A stretch of DNA of 64,000 nt, taken from contig NZ_JAGMUL010000002.1 of the NCBI RefSeq assembly GCF_019049285.1, positions 1-64,000 on the forward strand, written 5' to 3'. A model generated the notes under the pieces. The model saw only the letters and a program-made list of their open reading frames with translations. It did not search any database and had not been told where the DNA came from. Position numbers and translations under genes: made by a program. Below are positions 20,238 to 28,227 of the stretch, piece after piece (position 1 is the stretch's first letter; each line of letters opens with the position of its first letter). The stretch comes from Streptomyces sp. AC550_RSS872. Lineage in GTDB: Bacteria; Actinomycetota; Actinomycetes; Streptomycetales; Streptomycetaceae.

Positions 20238-21098
20238 TTACCGGAGACGTGATTGCGAGTGGGACACGATGCCGCTCCACCAGCCCTCGATGCGGTTGTA
20301 CAAGCCGGCGCTGTGTGCCACGCCGATGACCAGGCAGCCGTGGTAATCGTCGCCGGTGTTCTTGCGGACGGTCTTCGGGTTGTGCTTCTTGAGCGTCGGC
20401 TTGGCGAAGATCGAGACGTCGACGTCGGCGATCTCCGCCCAGAACCGGTGTGCGGCTTCGACATCCGCCGACTCGTGGATGAGCAGGCGAAAGTGCAGCC
20501 GCTCACGATCCACATCGAGCAGGTCCAGCCAAGCAAGGTAGGTCTGGATCACGCCCGGGTCGCTGTTGACGAAGATGGCGCGCTCTCGGCGGTCGTAGGG
20601 CTTGCTTTTGGATCCCTCGGCCCAGTACAGGGCGACCCCTGCCATGAAGAGGTCGCGGTCCGTCAGCTCGTCGATCTCCTGGCGAGCTCCGAGCTTGGTC
20701 TTCTTCCGTTCCTCGTTGTCCGCCGCGCGCCGTTTTGCTAGCCCTTCCTGCATGAGGGCCCGCTGTTCCTCCGGCGTGTAGCGAGGCTTGGGCCTCGGTA
20801 GATCCCGCACCCACAGCGACACCGAGCTCCTCGAACAGCCCAGCTCCACCTCGATCTGGTCGTACGTCCAGCCCTGGAGTCGTAGCTCCCGTGCCTTCGC
20901 CTTGAGGTCGTCTTTCGCGTTCGGTCGCTTCGTCCATTCCGGCGGCGGCTCCCCCTTCACCAGCTGGTTGAGGATGTCGTTGTTGAAGATCTTCAGCTCG
21001 TCGCGGATCTGTCGAAGGCTGTAACCCTGCCGCCGCAGCGCCACCGCCCGCTCCCGCAGCCCCTCGAAGTCGGCGTATTTGCCCTGTGGATGCGCCAT
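20238..21098 (-). CDS. HTH protein with a LAGLIDADG-like region, adjacent to tRNA-Gln
   Basis: 286 residues. Two HTH-like segments lie at the N-terminus (LRRQGYSLRQIRDELKI, about 21-37, and WTYDQIEVELGCSRSSVSLW, about 77-96). After a basic helix comes DLFMAGVALYWAEGSKSK (about 149-166), IFVNSDPGVIQTYLAWLDLL and LHFRLLIHESADVEAAHRFW. The GVALYWAEG helix followed by a beta/alpha unit recalls single-motif LAGLIDADG homing endonucleases, but I cannot prove nuclease activity. ATG 21098 has GGACGG seven bases upstream; ATG 21104 is possible. It is co-oriented with and nearly touches the tRNA gene. An alternative is a plain DNA-binding regulator. Confidence 0.6.
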   Translation of the reverse strand: MAHPQGKYADFEGLRERAVALRRQGYSLRQIRDELKIFNNDILNQLVKGEPPPEWTKRPNAKDDLKAKARELRLQGWTYDQIEVELGCSRSSVSLWVRDLPRPKPRYTPEEQRALMQEGLAKRRAADNEERKKTKLGARQEIDELTDRDLFMAGVALYWAEGSKSKPYDRRERAIFVNSDPGVIQTYLAWLDLLDVDRERLHFRLLIHESADVEAAHRFWAEIADVDVSIFAKPTLKKHNPKTVRKNTGDDYHGCLVIGVAHSAGLYNRIEGWWSGIVSHSQSRLR

Positions 21099-21265
21099 GG
21101 GCATACCGTCCAGCCGGAATGATCGGTTCCGAGGTCGAACGGTGTGCGATTCAGCAGTTCGAGGGATATCGGGCGGTTTCGCTTACGTTCGGTTACGGAG
21201 TGTGGTGTAGGCCAGTCCCCAAAAGTCACCGGAAAACGGGGGGCGGGCGCCCGTAGGCTGGAGGC

Positions 21266-22603
21266 ATGACCACGACGGGGGAAGCCCACGCAGAGGCGTC
21301 GCCACCGAGGGCGGGGCCGTGGTGGTGGGGCAGGGTGCGTAGTGCCGTGCTGGACGTGAGTCTGGGCGTGGCGTCCGCGGTGGAGTGCGGTTTTGAGGGG
21401 GTTCTGTTCGCGCGGGATGCGGGGATTCCGGAGGCCGCGGGGGTGGTGTTCGGGGTTCTGGCGGGGTCGGTGCTGGTGTTGCGGCGTCGGTGGCCCATCG
21501 CCGTCGTGCTGGTGTCGATTGCCGTGATGCCGGCCCAGATGGGGATCCTGCTGGGCATCGTCGGCCTGTACACCCTCGCCGCGACCGAGTTGCCGCGGCG
21601 GATCATCGCCTCGCTGGCGGGGATGTCGTTCGTCGGGATGCTGATCGTGACGTTCGTGTGGGTGCGGGAGGACGTGGGGCGGGGGAATCTGACCGTCGGG
21701 GACTGGGTGATTCCGTTCGCCTCGGTCAGCACCGCCCTGGGGGTGACCGCGCCTCCTTTGCTGCTGGGGCTGTATGTGGGGGCCCGGCGGCGGTTGATGG
21801 AGAGTTTGCGGGAGCGGGCGGACAGTCTGGAGCGGGAGCTTCAGTTGTTGGCCGAGCGGGCGGAGGAGCGTGCGGAGTGGGCGCGGAACGAGGAGCGGAC
21901 GCGTATCGCGCGGGAGATGCATGACGTCGTCGCGCACCGGGTGAGTCTGATGGTGGTGCATTCGGCGGCGTTGCAGGCTGTGGCTCGGAAGGATCCCGAC
22001 AAGGCGGTGCGGAATGCCGTGTTGGTGGGGGACATGGGGCGGCAGGCGTTGACCGAGTTGCGGGAGATGCTCGGGGTGCTGCGCAGTGGGGGTGCGCGGG
22101 GGGCGGATCGGTCGCCGGGGGCTGTGGTGCCGTTGGTGGCTGTGGGGGTTGCTGCGGCCGCGGCGGCTGATCGGGGTCGGGATGGTCAGGACGAGGGGGC
22201 CGGCGAGGGGCCTTGTCTGTCGGAGTTGGATGCGTTGATCGGGCAGTCGGCGGCTGCGGGGATGGTCGTGGATCTGTCGGTGGAGGGGGAGTCGCGGTCG
22301 TATGCGCCGGCGGTCGAGCGGACGGCGTTCCGGGTGGTGCAGGAGGCGTTGACGAACGTCCACAAGCATGCGGCGGGGGCGAAGACGTACGTGCGGCTTG
22401 CGCATCGGGTGTCGGAGATCGCGATGCAGGTGGAGAACGAGCCGCCGCCGGAGTTGTCGTCGGCGTCGTCGGTGCGGTTGCCGTCGGGGGGTAATGGGCT
22501 GGTGGGGATGAAGGAGCGGGTCTCGGCGCTGGGTGGGGTGTTTGTGTCGGGGCCGACGGATGCGGGGGGTTTTCGGGTGTCGGCGGTGATTCCGGCGGAG
22601 TAG
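21266..22603 (+). CDS. NarL-class sensor histidine kinase (orphan)
   Basis: 445 residues. Four or five N-terminal membrane helices (about 28-180), then a coiled linker and a HisKA_3 domain with phospho-His219 in REMHDVVAHRVSLMVVHS. An N-box (EALTNVHKHA, about 359-368) and a G-box (GGNGLVGMKERV) form the ATPase domain. It would phosphorylate a LuxR-type regulator, but none is adjacent; the nearest candidate is at 6067. An Ala/Gly-rich insert (about 275-315) separates dimer and ATPase parts. ATG with GGAGGC upstream. Wobble positions are dominated by G rather than C. Confidence 0.92.
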   Translation: MTTTGEAHAEASPPRAGPWWWGRVRSAVLDVSLGVASAVECGFEGVLFARDAGIPEAAGVVFGVLAGSVLVLRRRWPIAVVLVSIAVMPAQMGILLGIVGLYTLAATELPRRIIASLAGMSFVGMLIVTFVWVREDVGRGNLTVGDWVIPFASVSTALGVTAPPLLLGLYVGARRRLMESLRERADSLERELQLLAERAEERAEWARNEERTRIAREMHDVVAHRVSLMVVHSAALQAVARKDPDKAVRNAVLVGDMGRQALTELREMLGVLRSGGARGADRSPGAVVPLVAVGVAAAAAADRGRDGQDEGAGEGPCLSELDALIGQSAAAGMVVDLSVEGESRSYAPAVERTAFRVVQEALTNVHKHAAGAKTYVRLAHRVSEIAMQVENEPPPELSSASSVRLPSGGNGLVGMKERVSALGGVFVSGPTDAGGFRVSAVIPAE

Positions 22604-22650
22604 GGGCGGGGCTGCTTCCGCTTCGGCTGCCGTTCCTGCGGCCGACCCTG

Positions 22651-22704
22651 CTCCTGCTCCTGCGCCCGCTCCTGCTCCTGCGCCCGCTCCTGCTGCCGCT
22701 GTCG
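22651..22704. repeat. 18-base tandem repeat
   Basis: CTCCTGCTCCTGCGCCCG occurs twice in tandem (22651-22668, 22669-22686), with a third degenerate unit to 22704. It lies between the kinase and SUKH-3 genes, which converge, and may arise from polymerase slippage. Confidence 0.8.
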
Positions 22705-22712
22705 GAGTCCGT

Positions 22713-23207
22713 TCAGCCGGCGGTGAGTCGTGCGGGTTCTATGCCGGCGACGAGGGTGGCGAGGGCCTGGTCGATGTCGGGGCCGAGGTACCAGTCGCCG
22801 GTGTGGTCGAGGGCGTAGATGCGGCCTTCGGTGTCGATGGCGAGGAGGGCCTGGGTGTCGGTTTCGGCGCCGAGGGGGCAGACCTCGGTGTCGAGGGCGC
22901 GGCCGAGGTCGCCGAGGGTGCGGGCCATGTGGAGGCCGTGGAGGGGGTCGAAGTGGAGGTTGGCGGGGGCGACCTGGCGGCCGGGGCCGGTGGGGGTGAT
23001 GTGGAGGCCGCCGAATTCGGCCCAGGCTTCTACGGCGGCGGGGAAGACGGCGTGGGTGTGGCCGGCGGGTGAGGTGTGTTCGCGGAGGGCGTCGGCCCAG
23101 ATTTCGGCTTGCTTGATGTCCCAGCGTCCGGGTTGCCAGCCGGCGGCGCGCAGGGCGGCGTCGACGGGGACGGGGAAGCGGGTGGTGGAGGTGCGGTCGG
23201 CTTGCAT
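22713..23207 (-). CDS. SUKH-3 family immunity-like protein
   Basis: 164 residues with the SUKH-3 pattern: VDAALRAAGWQPGR at the start, AEFGGLHITPTGPG in the middle, and LLAIDTEGRIYALDHTGDWY then GPDIDQALATLV at the end. SUKH proteins are predicted or shown to neutralise polymorphic nucleic-acid-targeting toxins by direct binding. It lies 46 bases downstream of the YwqJ-type deaminase gene on the same strand, so it is the likely cognate immunity protein. ATG with GAAGG upstream. Confidence 0.8.
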   Translation of the reverse strand: MQADRTSTTRFPVPVDAALRAAGWQPGRWDIKQAEIWADALREHTSPAGHTHAVFPAAVEAWAEFGGLHITPTGPGRQVAPANLHFDPLHGLHMARTLGDLGRALDTEVCPLGAETDTQALLAIDTEGRIYALDHTGDWYLGPDIDQALATLVAGIEPARLTAG

Positions 23208-23253
23208 CGGCCCTTCGTTCGTCGTGCGTGTGGTGTGCTCGTGGTGCGGTGGG

Positions 23254-23775
23254 TCAGGTGCCGTTGGCTGTCGGGTCGACGATGCGGACGCCGAAGTGGG
23301 CGCTGAGTGCGGTACAGGCGCGGCAGGGGGTGGCGAAGCTGCCGTGGAGGGGGTCGCCGTCCTCGCGGATGCGGCGGGCGGTGAGTTTGGCCTGTTTGAG
23401 GGCTTTGCGGGCTTCGCCGTTGGTCATGGGTTTGCGGGCGGAGCGTTTGCTGCGGGCGGCGTCGGCGGTGGCGATGTGGCGTGAGATGAGGATGGTCTCG
23501 GCGCAGCGGCCGGTGAAGCGGTCGCGTTCGGAGCTGGTGAGGGTGTCGAGGAAGTCCTGGACGAGGTGGTGCAGCTGTGGGGGCTGGTCGCCGCGGGCGG
23601 CGGTGCCGGTGAGGGTGGCGCCGCGGACGGAGAGGGCGGCGGCGACGGTGGGGAGTATGCCGTCGCGGCGGTGGAGGAGGGCGGGTGTGTGCGGGGTTTC
23701 GGTGGCGCTCCAGCCGATGCGGGGGTCGCCGGACCTGGGCGCGTGGGCGCCTGTCTGCGTCGCGTTCATGTTCAT
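23254..23775 (-). CDS. YwqJ-type deaminase-like protein
   Basis: About 173 residues. GRCAETILISRHIA (Cys91 and Glu93 of a C-A-E motif) and TPCRACTALSAHFGV (Cys151 and Cys154) match the zinc-binding and catalytic pattern of the YwqJ-related deaminase family, which supplies toxin domains in polymorphic toxins. No signal peptide, WXG100 or other delivery domain is visible, so it may act inside the cell or be exported by an unlinked system. ATG 23775 is chosen for GGGAGG spacing; 23778 and 23769 also possible. Upstream partner of SUKH-3. Confidence 0.7.
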   Translation of the reverse strand: MNMNATQTGAHAPRSGDPRIGWSATETPHTPALLHRRDGILPTVAAALSVRGATLTGTAARGDQPPQLHHLVQDFLDTLTSSERDRFTGRCAETILISRHIATADAARSKRSARKPMTNGEARKALKQAKLTARRIREDGDPLHGSFATPCRACTALSAHFGVRIVDPTANGT

Positions 23776-24086
23776 CATCCCCTCCCGAGCATCCCCCGGG
23801 CATGCTCTCGGACGTCACAGAGTGCCAAATGCCGTGGCCGGTGCGGAAGCTGGGGCGTCGCGACACGCCCGGGTTTGGGCGGGCTGTCACGGCGGGGTGA
23901 CGGCTGGTCACGGGAGGGGAGGGGCTGTTGACCGGTGCCGGTGACCGGTGTCGTCGTACCGCATAGGCTGTCGGCACCGCTTTCCATGCGGTGACGCGTG
24001 GACGCAGACGAGACAGTCGATACGTGGCGTTGTGACCGAGAGTGGTCATGGTGGCGCGTATCAGAACGCCGCAGGGGGCAACCGCC
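23776..24086. other. Divergent intergenic region of the toxin/immunity block
   Basis: It holds the promoters for the deaminase (minus) and WHH-SUKH (plus) genes. I see GTCAC/GTGAC inverted arms near 23886 and GACCGGTGCCGGTGACCGG repeats near 23934, but no clear promoter boxes and no gene. Confidence 0.5.
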
Positions 24087-25082
24087 ATGACGACAGGTCG
24101 GCTCGGGCAGCAAGCCGCGCCGCCGAACGCGGCCTACGCCGGGCAGGTCGTGCATTTCCCGGATCCGGTTCGGGCGACCCGTCACCCGAGAGGGGTACGG
24201 GTTGACGAGCGTGGTTACCCCGACTTCTCGCCGTACGCGCGGGCGGCGGCGGAGATCGCTGAGCCGCCGGAGGGTTTCGGTGTCGATGAGTTGCGGCTGA
24301 CGGACTATGTGTCGGCGAACGCGGCGTTGGCGGCGTCGGGGCACGAGTTGTGGGACACGATCCCGGCGGTGGCGACGCCGCATGGCTGGACGTGGCATCA
24401 CGTGGTGGGTTCGCGGCGGCTGGAGTTGGTTCCGGTCGAGGTGAAGGCGTTGCTGCGGCATCACGGTGGGATCGCGACGTCGGCGGTGGATCACGACAAG
24501 CGGGGGACGCGGCCGTTGCAGGAGACGCGGCCGGCGCATTTCCGGCTGCCGAAGTCGGGTGTGGCGGTGACGGAGGCGCAGGCGCTGGGGGTCGAGGAGG
24601 ATCTCGGGTATCGGCTGCCGGGTGCGTATCGGTCGTTCTTGAAGGCTGCGGGCGGTTGTGCGCCGGTGGGGACGGCGCTGGACGCGGAGTTGGGGCTGCT
24701 GGTCGATCAGCCGCTGTTCACGGTGCGGGACGAGGCGGCCGTCAACGACCTGGTGTATGTCAACAAGTGTCTGCGGGACCATCTGACCAAGGACTACCTG
24801 TGTGTCGGGTTTGTGCAGGGCGGGTTGCTGGCCGTGAAGGTGAAGGGCGAGCGGCTGGGTTCGGTGTGGTTCTGCGCGTACGACGACGCGCGGGACGTGG
24901 ATCCTTCGTGGCCGCCGGCGGAGCGGGTGGAGCGGCTGCTGGTGCCGTGCGGTGAGGACTTCGACGCGTTTCTGTCCCGGCTGGCGGGGTCTCCGCCGGA
25001 GTTGGAGACGGTGGCGAATCTGATGGTGGACGGTGGGTTCGCGCGTGCGGTGCCCGTTGCTGCCGCGGCTGTGGGGGAGTGA
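24087..25082 (+). CDS. WHH-type nuclease domain fused to a SUKH (SMI1/KNR4) immunity domain
   Basis: 331 residues. The N-terminal half reads FPDPVRATRHPRGVRVDERG, YPDFSPYARA, then TPHGWTWHHVVGSRRLELVP and VEVKALLRHHGG. W103-H104-H105 and H125-H126 fit the WHH branch of the HNH/EndoVII toxin nucleases. The C-terminal half (about 160-315) has LPKSGVAVTEAQALGVEEDL, GYRLPGAYRSFLKAAGGC and PCGEDFDAFLSRL, the SMI1/KNR4 (SUKH-1) fold. Toxin and immunity in one chain is unusual. ATG 24087 has GGGGG eight bases before. It overlaps or abuts the next gene. No export signal. Nuclease activity is inferred from motifs only. Confidence 0.7.
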   Translation: MTTGRLGQQAAPPNAAYAGQVVHFPDPVRATRHPRGVRVDERGYPDFSPYARAAAEIAEPPEGFGVDELRLTDYVSANAALAASGHELWDTIPAVATPHGWTWHHVVGSRRLELVPVEVKALLRHHGGIATSAVDHDKRGTRPLQETRPAHFRLPKSGVAVTEAQALGVEEDLGYRLPGAYRSFLKAAGGCAPVGTALDAELGLLVDQPLFTVRDEAAVNDLVYVNKCLRDHLTKDYLCVGFVQGGLLAVKVKGERLGSVWFCAYDDARDVDPSWPPAERVERLLVPCGEDFDAFLSRLAGSPPELETVANLMVDGGFARAVPVAAAAVGE

Positions 25083-25090
25083 GCTTCGCG

Positions 25091-27886
25091 ATGGTGACGT
25101 TCGCGCAGGCGCAGGAGCGTGCGGAAGAGTGGATCAACGGTGAGGTGCCGTCGTATCAGCATCGTGAGGTGCGGGTGCGGGAGTTCGGGCTCGGGTTCGT
25201 GGTGTGGGCCGAGGACCGTGTGGACGGGCCGCGTTCGGACGGCGGCGCGCAGCGGCTGGTGATCGCCCGGGACAGCGGGGAGGCCACGTTGTGGCCGTCG
25301 TTGCCGGTGGGTGAGGTGATTCGCCGGTACGAGGAGGAGTACGGCCGGGGGGACGCGGTCGCCGAGCCGGTGCCGGCTGCTCCGGCTCGGGTGGATCTGA
25401 ATCAGACGTCGTTCTTGTTGACGCCGCCGGAGTGGTTGCAGGAGGCGGCGGACAAGCTGGGGATCCAGGGCCGGGACGCGGGTTCGGGCTCGGGTTCTGG
25501 TTCTGGTTCGGGTTCGGGTGCGGAGTCCGACGGTGGTGCGGATGAGGGTGCCGCTGCGGGTGTGCCTGCGGCCGGGGCTTCGTCGGGTCCGCCGCCGGTG
25601 CCGAGTGTGCCGGGGGTGCCTGACGGGGCGACTCCCTGGGCCGGTACGGACACCAACCCCGGTCCCGGTGAGGATCGTTCCGTGCCGTTGCCGGAGACGG
25701 TGTTCGCGCCGCCGTTGAGCGGTGACGACGCCACGCCGCCGGACGCCAAGACCGCGCTGATGTCGGGCGGCAGCCAGCTTCCGTCGACGGCGATCGAGCC
25801 GGCGCTCGACGAGGCGAACACGCCCCCGGCGCCGCCCGCGCCTCCGGGGGCGCCGTCGTACGGCTATCCGCAGGGTGCCGGTGCGCCGCCTGGCCCGCCG
25901 CCGGGTGCCACGCCGCCGCCCGCGCCGTCCTACGGCTATCCGCAGGGCGGTCCCGAGACGCCGGCGCGGCCGCTCGCGCCGAACGCCGGGGACATCGCCG
26001 ACGCCGCGACGAGCAAGGCGGCGCCGCCGCGTCCGCGGGGTGGTGCGGTGCCGCCGCCTCCGCCGGGGGTTCCGGGAGCTCCAGGGGTGCCGGGTGCGGG
26101 GAGCACGCCTCCTGCGCCGCCGTCCGCTCCGGGTACGCCGGGTGCTCCGGGGGGCGGGTACGTTCCGACGCAGTTGGTGTCGGCGCTCGGTCCCGAGGGG
26201 CCTGAGGGTGCTGCGGGGCCGGGGGTTCCGCCGCCGCCCGGTGCGCCCGGTGCGCCGCAGCCTCCGGGCGCCCCCAATCCGCCCGGTACGCCCGGTGGTA
26301 CGCCCCCGGGCGGGGTGCACCACGCCGCTACCGTGCTGGCCGACCCGAGCCAGATGGGTGGCGCGCCGCAGCCTCCTGGGCCTCCGGGACCGCCCGGTGC
26401 GCCGGGCGCCCCTGGCGTGCCGAATCCGCCCGGCATCCCCAGCCCGCCCGGTGCTCCGGGCGCTCCGGGCATGCCGGGTGCGCCGCAGCCTCCGGGGCCC
26501 CCCGGTGTTCCGGGCGCCCAGGGTGCCGGTGCCCCCGGCGCGCCGCAGCCTCCGGGCGCCCCGGGGATGCCCGGTGCTCCGGGTGCTCCTGGTGCCCCGG
26601 GTTCCTCGGGCGGGGCTCGGGGTGCCGTTCACCATGCGGAGACCGTGCTGTCGGCGCCCCCGGTGGGCGGCCCCGGTGTGCCTCCGCCGCCGCCCGCTCC
26701 CGGCGTGCCGCAGCCGGCCGGGGTTCCGGGGGCGCCTCAGGGCGGCCCCGGTATGCCACCTGCCGGTCCAGGGACTCCCCCTGGCGGTCCCGGTGGCCCC
26801 CAGCCCCCCATGCCCCCGGGTGCGATCCCGCCGCCCGGTCAGCCGGGCCGGCCCGCGCCTGGTCAGCCCGGTCAGCCCCCGGCGTACGGCTACCCCCAGC
26901 AGCCCCCCGGTCAGCCGACCGTCGGCCCGGGCTACCAGGCCGTTCTCCGCTACCGCGCGCAGGACGGGTCGGAGCAGCAGCTGATCCGGCGTTCGGCGCC
27001 GGGTACGCCGCATCCGGAGTGGCAGATCTTCCATGAGCTGCGGGGCATGAACGTGCCGCCGGACCAGGTGCTGGAGCTGCACACGGAGCTGGAGTCGTGC
27101 GAGCTGCCGGGTGCGTACTGTGCGCGGATGATCCGGGAGCAGTGGCCGCAGGCGCGGATCACGTCGATCGCGCCGTACGGTACGGATCACGCGAGCCGGC
27201 AGCAGGGCATGCAGCAGTTGCTGGCGCACCAGGGCGAGTTGCACCAGGTGGCCGACGGGCCCGCGCGGCCGGCGCCGGTGCGTGCGCCGTTGCCGCAGGT
27301 GCAGGCGGTTCCGCCGGTTCCGCCGGAGGGTGTGGCGCAGGAGCTGGCGGGGGCGTTCGGACCGGGGCTGTTCCGGTTCGAGCAGGCCGCCGTGTCGCGG
27401 CAGGGCGTGCCGCCGGTCGTGGCGCACAGCCTGATGGTGGGCGGTCTGCCGATGGACATGGGCCCGTTCTTCTGGGCGCAGGCCCAGCCGGGGCGGCCCG
27501 TGCCGACGCTGGCGGAGCTGGCGCAGGAGCGCGGGGTGCAGCCGGCTTCGGACGCGGGCTCGTACCTGGTCATGGGCAGCGACTTCGGCAAGGCCCTGTG
27601 TGTGCAGTACGGGACGGCGCACATCGTCGCCGTGCCCGTGGAGGCGGGGCCGGGCGGCGCGCCCGTACCGCCGCAGTTCGTGAACACGGGGCTGCCCGAG
27701 TTCCAGCGCTGTCTGGCGCTGCTGGGCCGGATGTGGCGGCTTCGCTTCGGTCTGAACCAGGAGCAGGCGGGCCGTTGGACCGTCGACTTCCAGGCGCAGC
27801 TGGCCGCGCTCGACCCGGCGGCGCTCGGGTCGCCGGAGAGCTGGTGGTCGGTGCTGCTGGAGCAGATGTGGGACGGGCTGTTGTGA
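25091..27886 (+). CDS. Imm35 / collagen-like linker / deaminase-like / SUKH-4 multidomain protein
   Basis: 931 residues. Residues 1-85 (EVPSYQHREVRVREFGLGFV, ARDSGEATLWPSLPVGEVI) match Imm35/YrhB. About 115-615 is Pro/Gly/Ala-rich with collagen-like G-x-P runs, a Gly-Ser stretch and four T-x-L motifs (KTALM, PTQLV, HHAATVL, HHAETVL). About 620-710 has EWQIFHELRGMNVPPDQV and LELHTELESCELPGAYCARM (about 661-680), the H-x-E and C-x6-C zinc pattern of nucleic-acid deaminase toxins. About 755-930 (SYLVMGSDFGKALCVQYG, QFVNTGLPEFQRCLALL) looks like SUKH-4. GTG 25079 is an alternative start overlapping the previous gene. No signal peptide. Domain boundaries are approximate. Confidence 0.7.
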   Translation: MVTFAQAQERAEEWINGEVPSYQHREVRVREFGLGFVVWAEDRVDGPRSDGGAQRLVIARDSGEATLWPSLPVGEVIRRYEEEYGRGDAVAEPVPAAPARVDLNQTSFLLTPPEWLQEAADKLGIQGRDAGSGSGSGSGSGSGAESDGGADEGAAAGVPAAGASSGPPPVPSVPGVPDGATPWAGTDTNPGPGEDRSVPLPETVFAPPLSGDDATPPDAKTALMSGGSQLPSTAIEPALDEANTPPAPPAPPGAPSYGYPQGAGAPPGPPPGATPPPAPSYGYPQGGPETPARPLAPNAGDIADAATSKAAPPRPRGGAVPPPPPGVPGAPGVPGAGSTPPAPPSAPGTPGAPGGGYVPTQLVSALGPEGPEGAAGPGVPPPPGAPGAPQPPGAPNPPGTPGGTPPGGVHHAATVLADPSQMGGAPQPPGPPGPPGAPGAPGVPNPPGIPSPPGAPGAPGMPGAPQPPGPPGVPGAQGAGAPGAPQPPGAPGMPGAPGAPGAPGSSGGARGAVHHAETVLSAPPVGGPGVPPPPPAPGVPQPAGVPGAPQGGPGMPPAGPGTPPGGPGGPQPPMPPGAIPPPGQPGRPAPGQPGQPPAYGYPQQPPGQPTVGPGYQAVLRYRAQDGSEQQLIRRSAPGTPHPEWQIFHELRGMNVPPDQVLELHTELESCELPGAYCARMIREQWPQARITSIAPYGTDHASRQQGMQQLLAHQGELHQVADGPARPAPVRAPLPQVQAVPPVPPEGVAQELAGAFGPGLFRFEQAAVSRQGVPPVVAHSLMVGGLPMDMGPFFWAQAQPGRPVPTLAELAQERGVQPASDAGSYLVMGSDFGKALCVQYGTAHIVAVPVEAGPGGAPVPPQFVNTGLPEFQRCLALLGRMWRLRFGLNQEQAGRWTVDFQAQLAALDPAALGSPESWWSVLLEQMWDGLL

Positions 27887-27916
27887 CGGCCGTTCGGCTG
27901 TTTGTCGTGAGGTGAG

Positions 27917-27944
27917 GGCAGCCGGGTGACGTCACCCGGCTGCC
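27917..27944. other. 28-base perfect palindrome
   Basis: GGCAGCCGGGTGAC followed directly by its complement GTCACCCGGCTGCC, 30 bases after the stop of the preceding gene. It could be a cruciform, an operator or the first of two terminators. 27887-28227 otherwise holds only the next hairpin and a promoter region. Confidence 0.75.
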
Positions 27945-27980
27945 GCCGACTGTCGCTGACTGCGGCGTGCGGGCGTGAGA

Positions 27981-28018
27981 GGGGCCGGCTCCCGGTGGTA
28001 CGACCGGGAGCCGGCCCC
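27981..28018 (+). terminator. Terminator after the Imm35-deaminase-SUKH-4 gene
   Basis: A 15-base stem GGGGCCGGCTCCCGG / CCGGGAGCCGGCCCC with eight-base loop, then TTTCGT. Confidence 0.85.
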
Positions 28019-28227
28019 TTTCGTATGCGCTCCTGGTCGTTTTGCGCGCCTTTCGTCCTTCCGTGCGCCACTGGTCTTCTTGTGCGCCGCTCGGCGTGCC
28101 TGCGTGCCTCCGTGCCCCTGTGCGGTGCCTCCTGCGCGGAGTGTCGCGTTATGAACGCTTCCGCCCGATACATCAAGATGTGCGCTAAATCATCATTTCG
28201 CATCCGTTCGGCGGAGAGGGTTCCAGG

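Noticed and set aside
24794..27622. Long Arg/His-rich frame antisense to the collagen-like protein
   Set aside because: A by-product of the repetitive GC-rich sequence; no domain or start signals.
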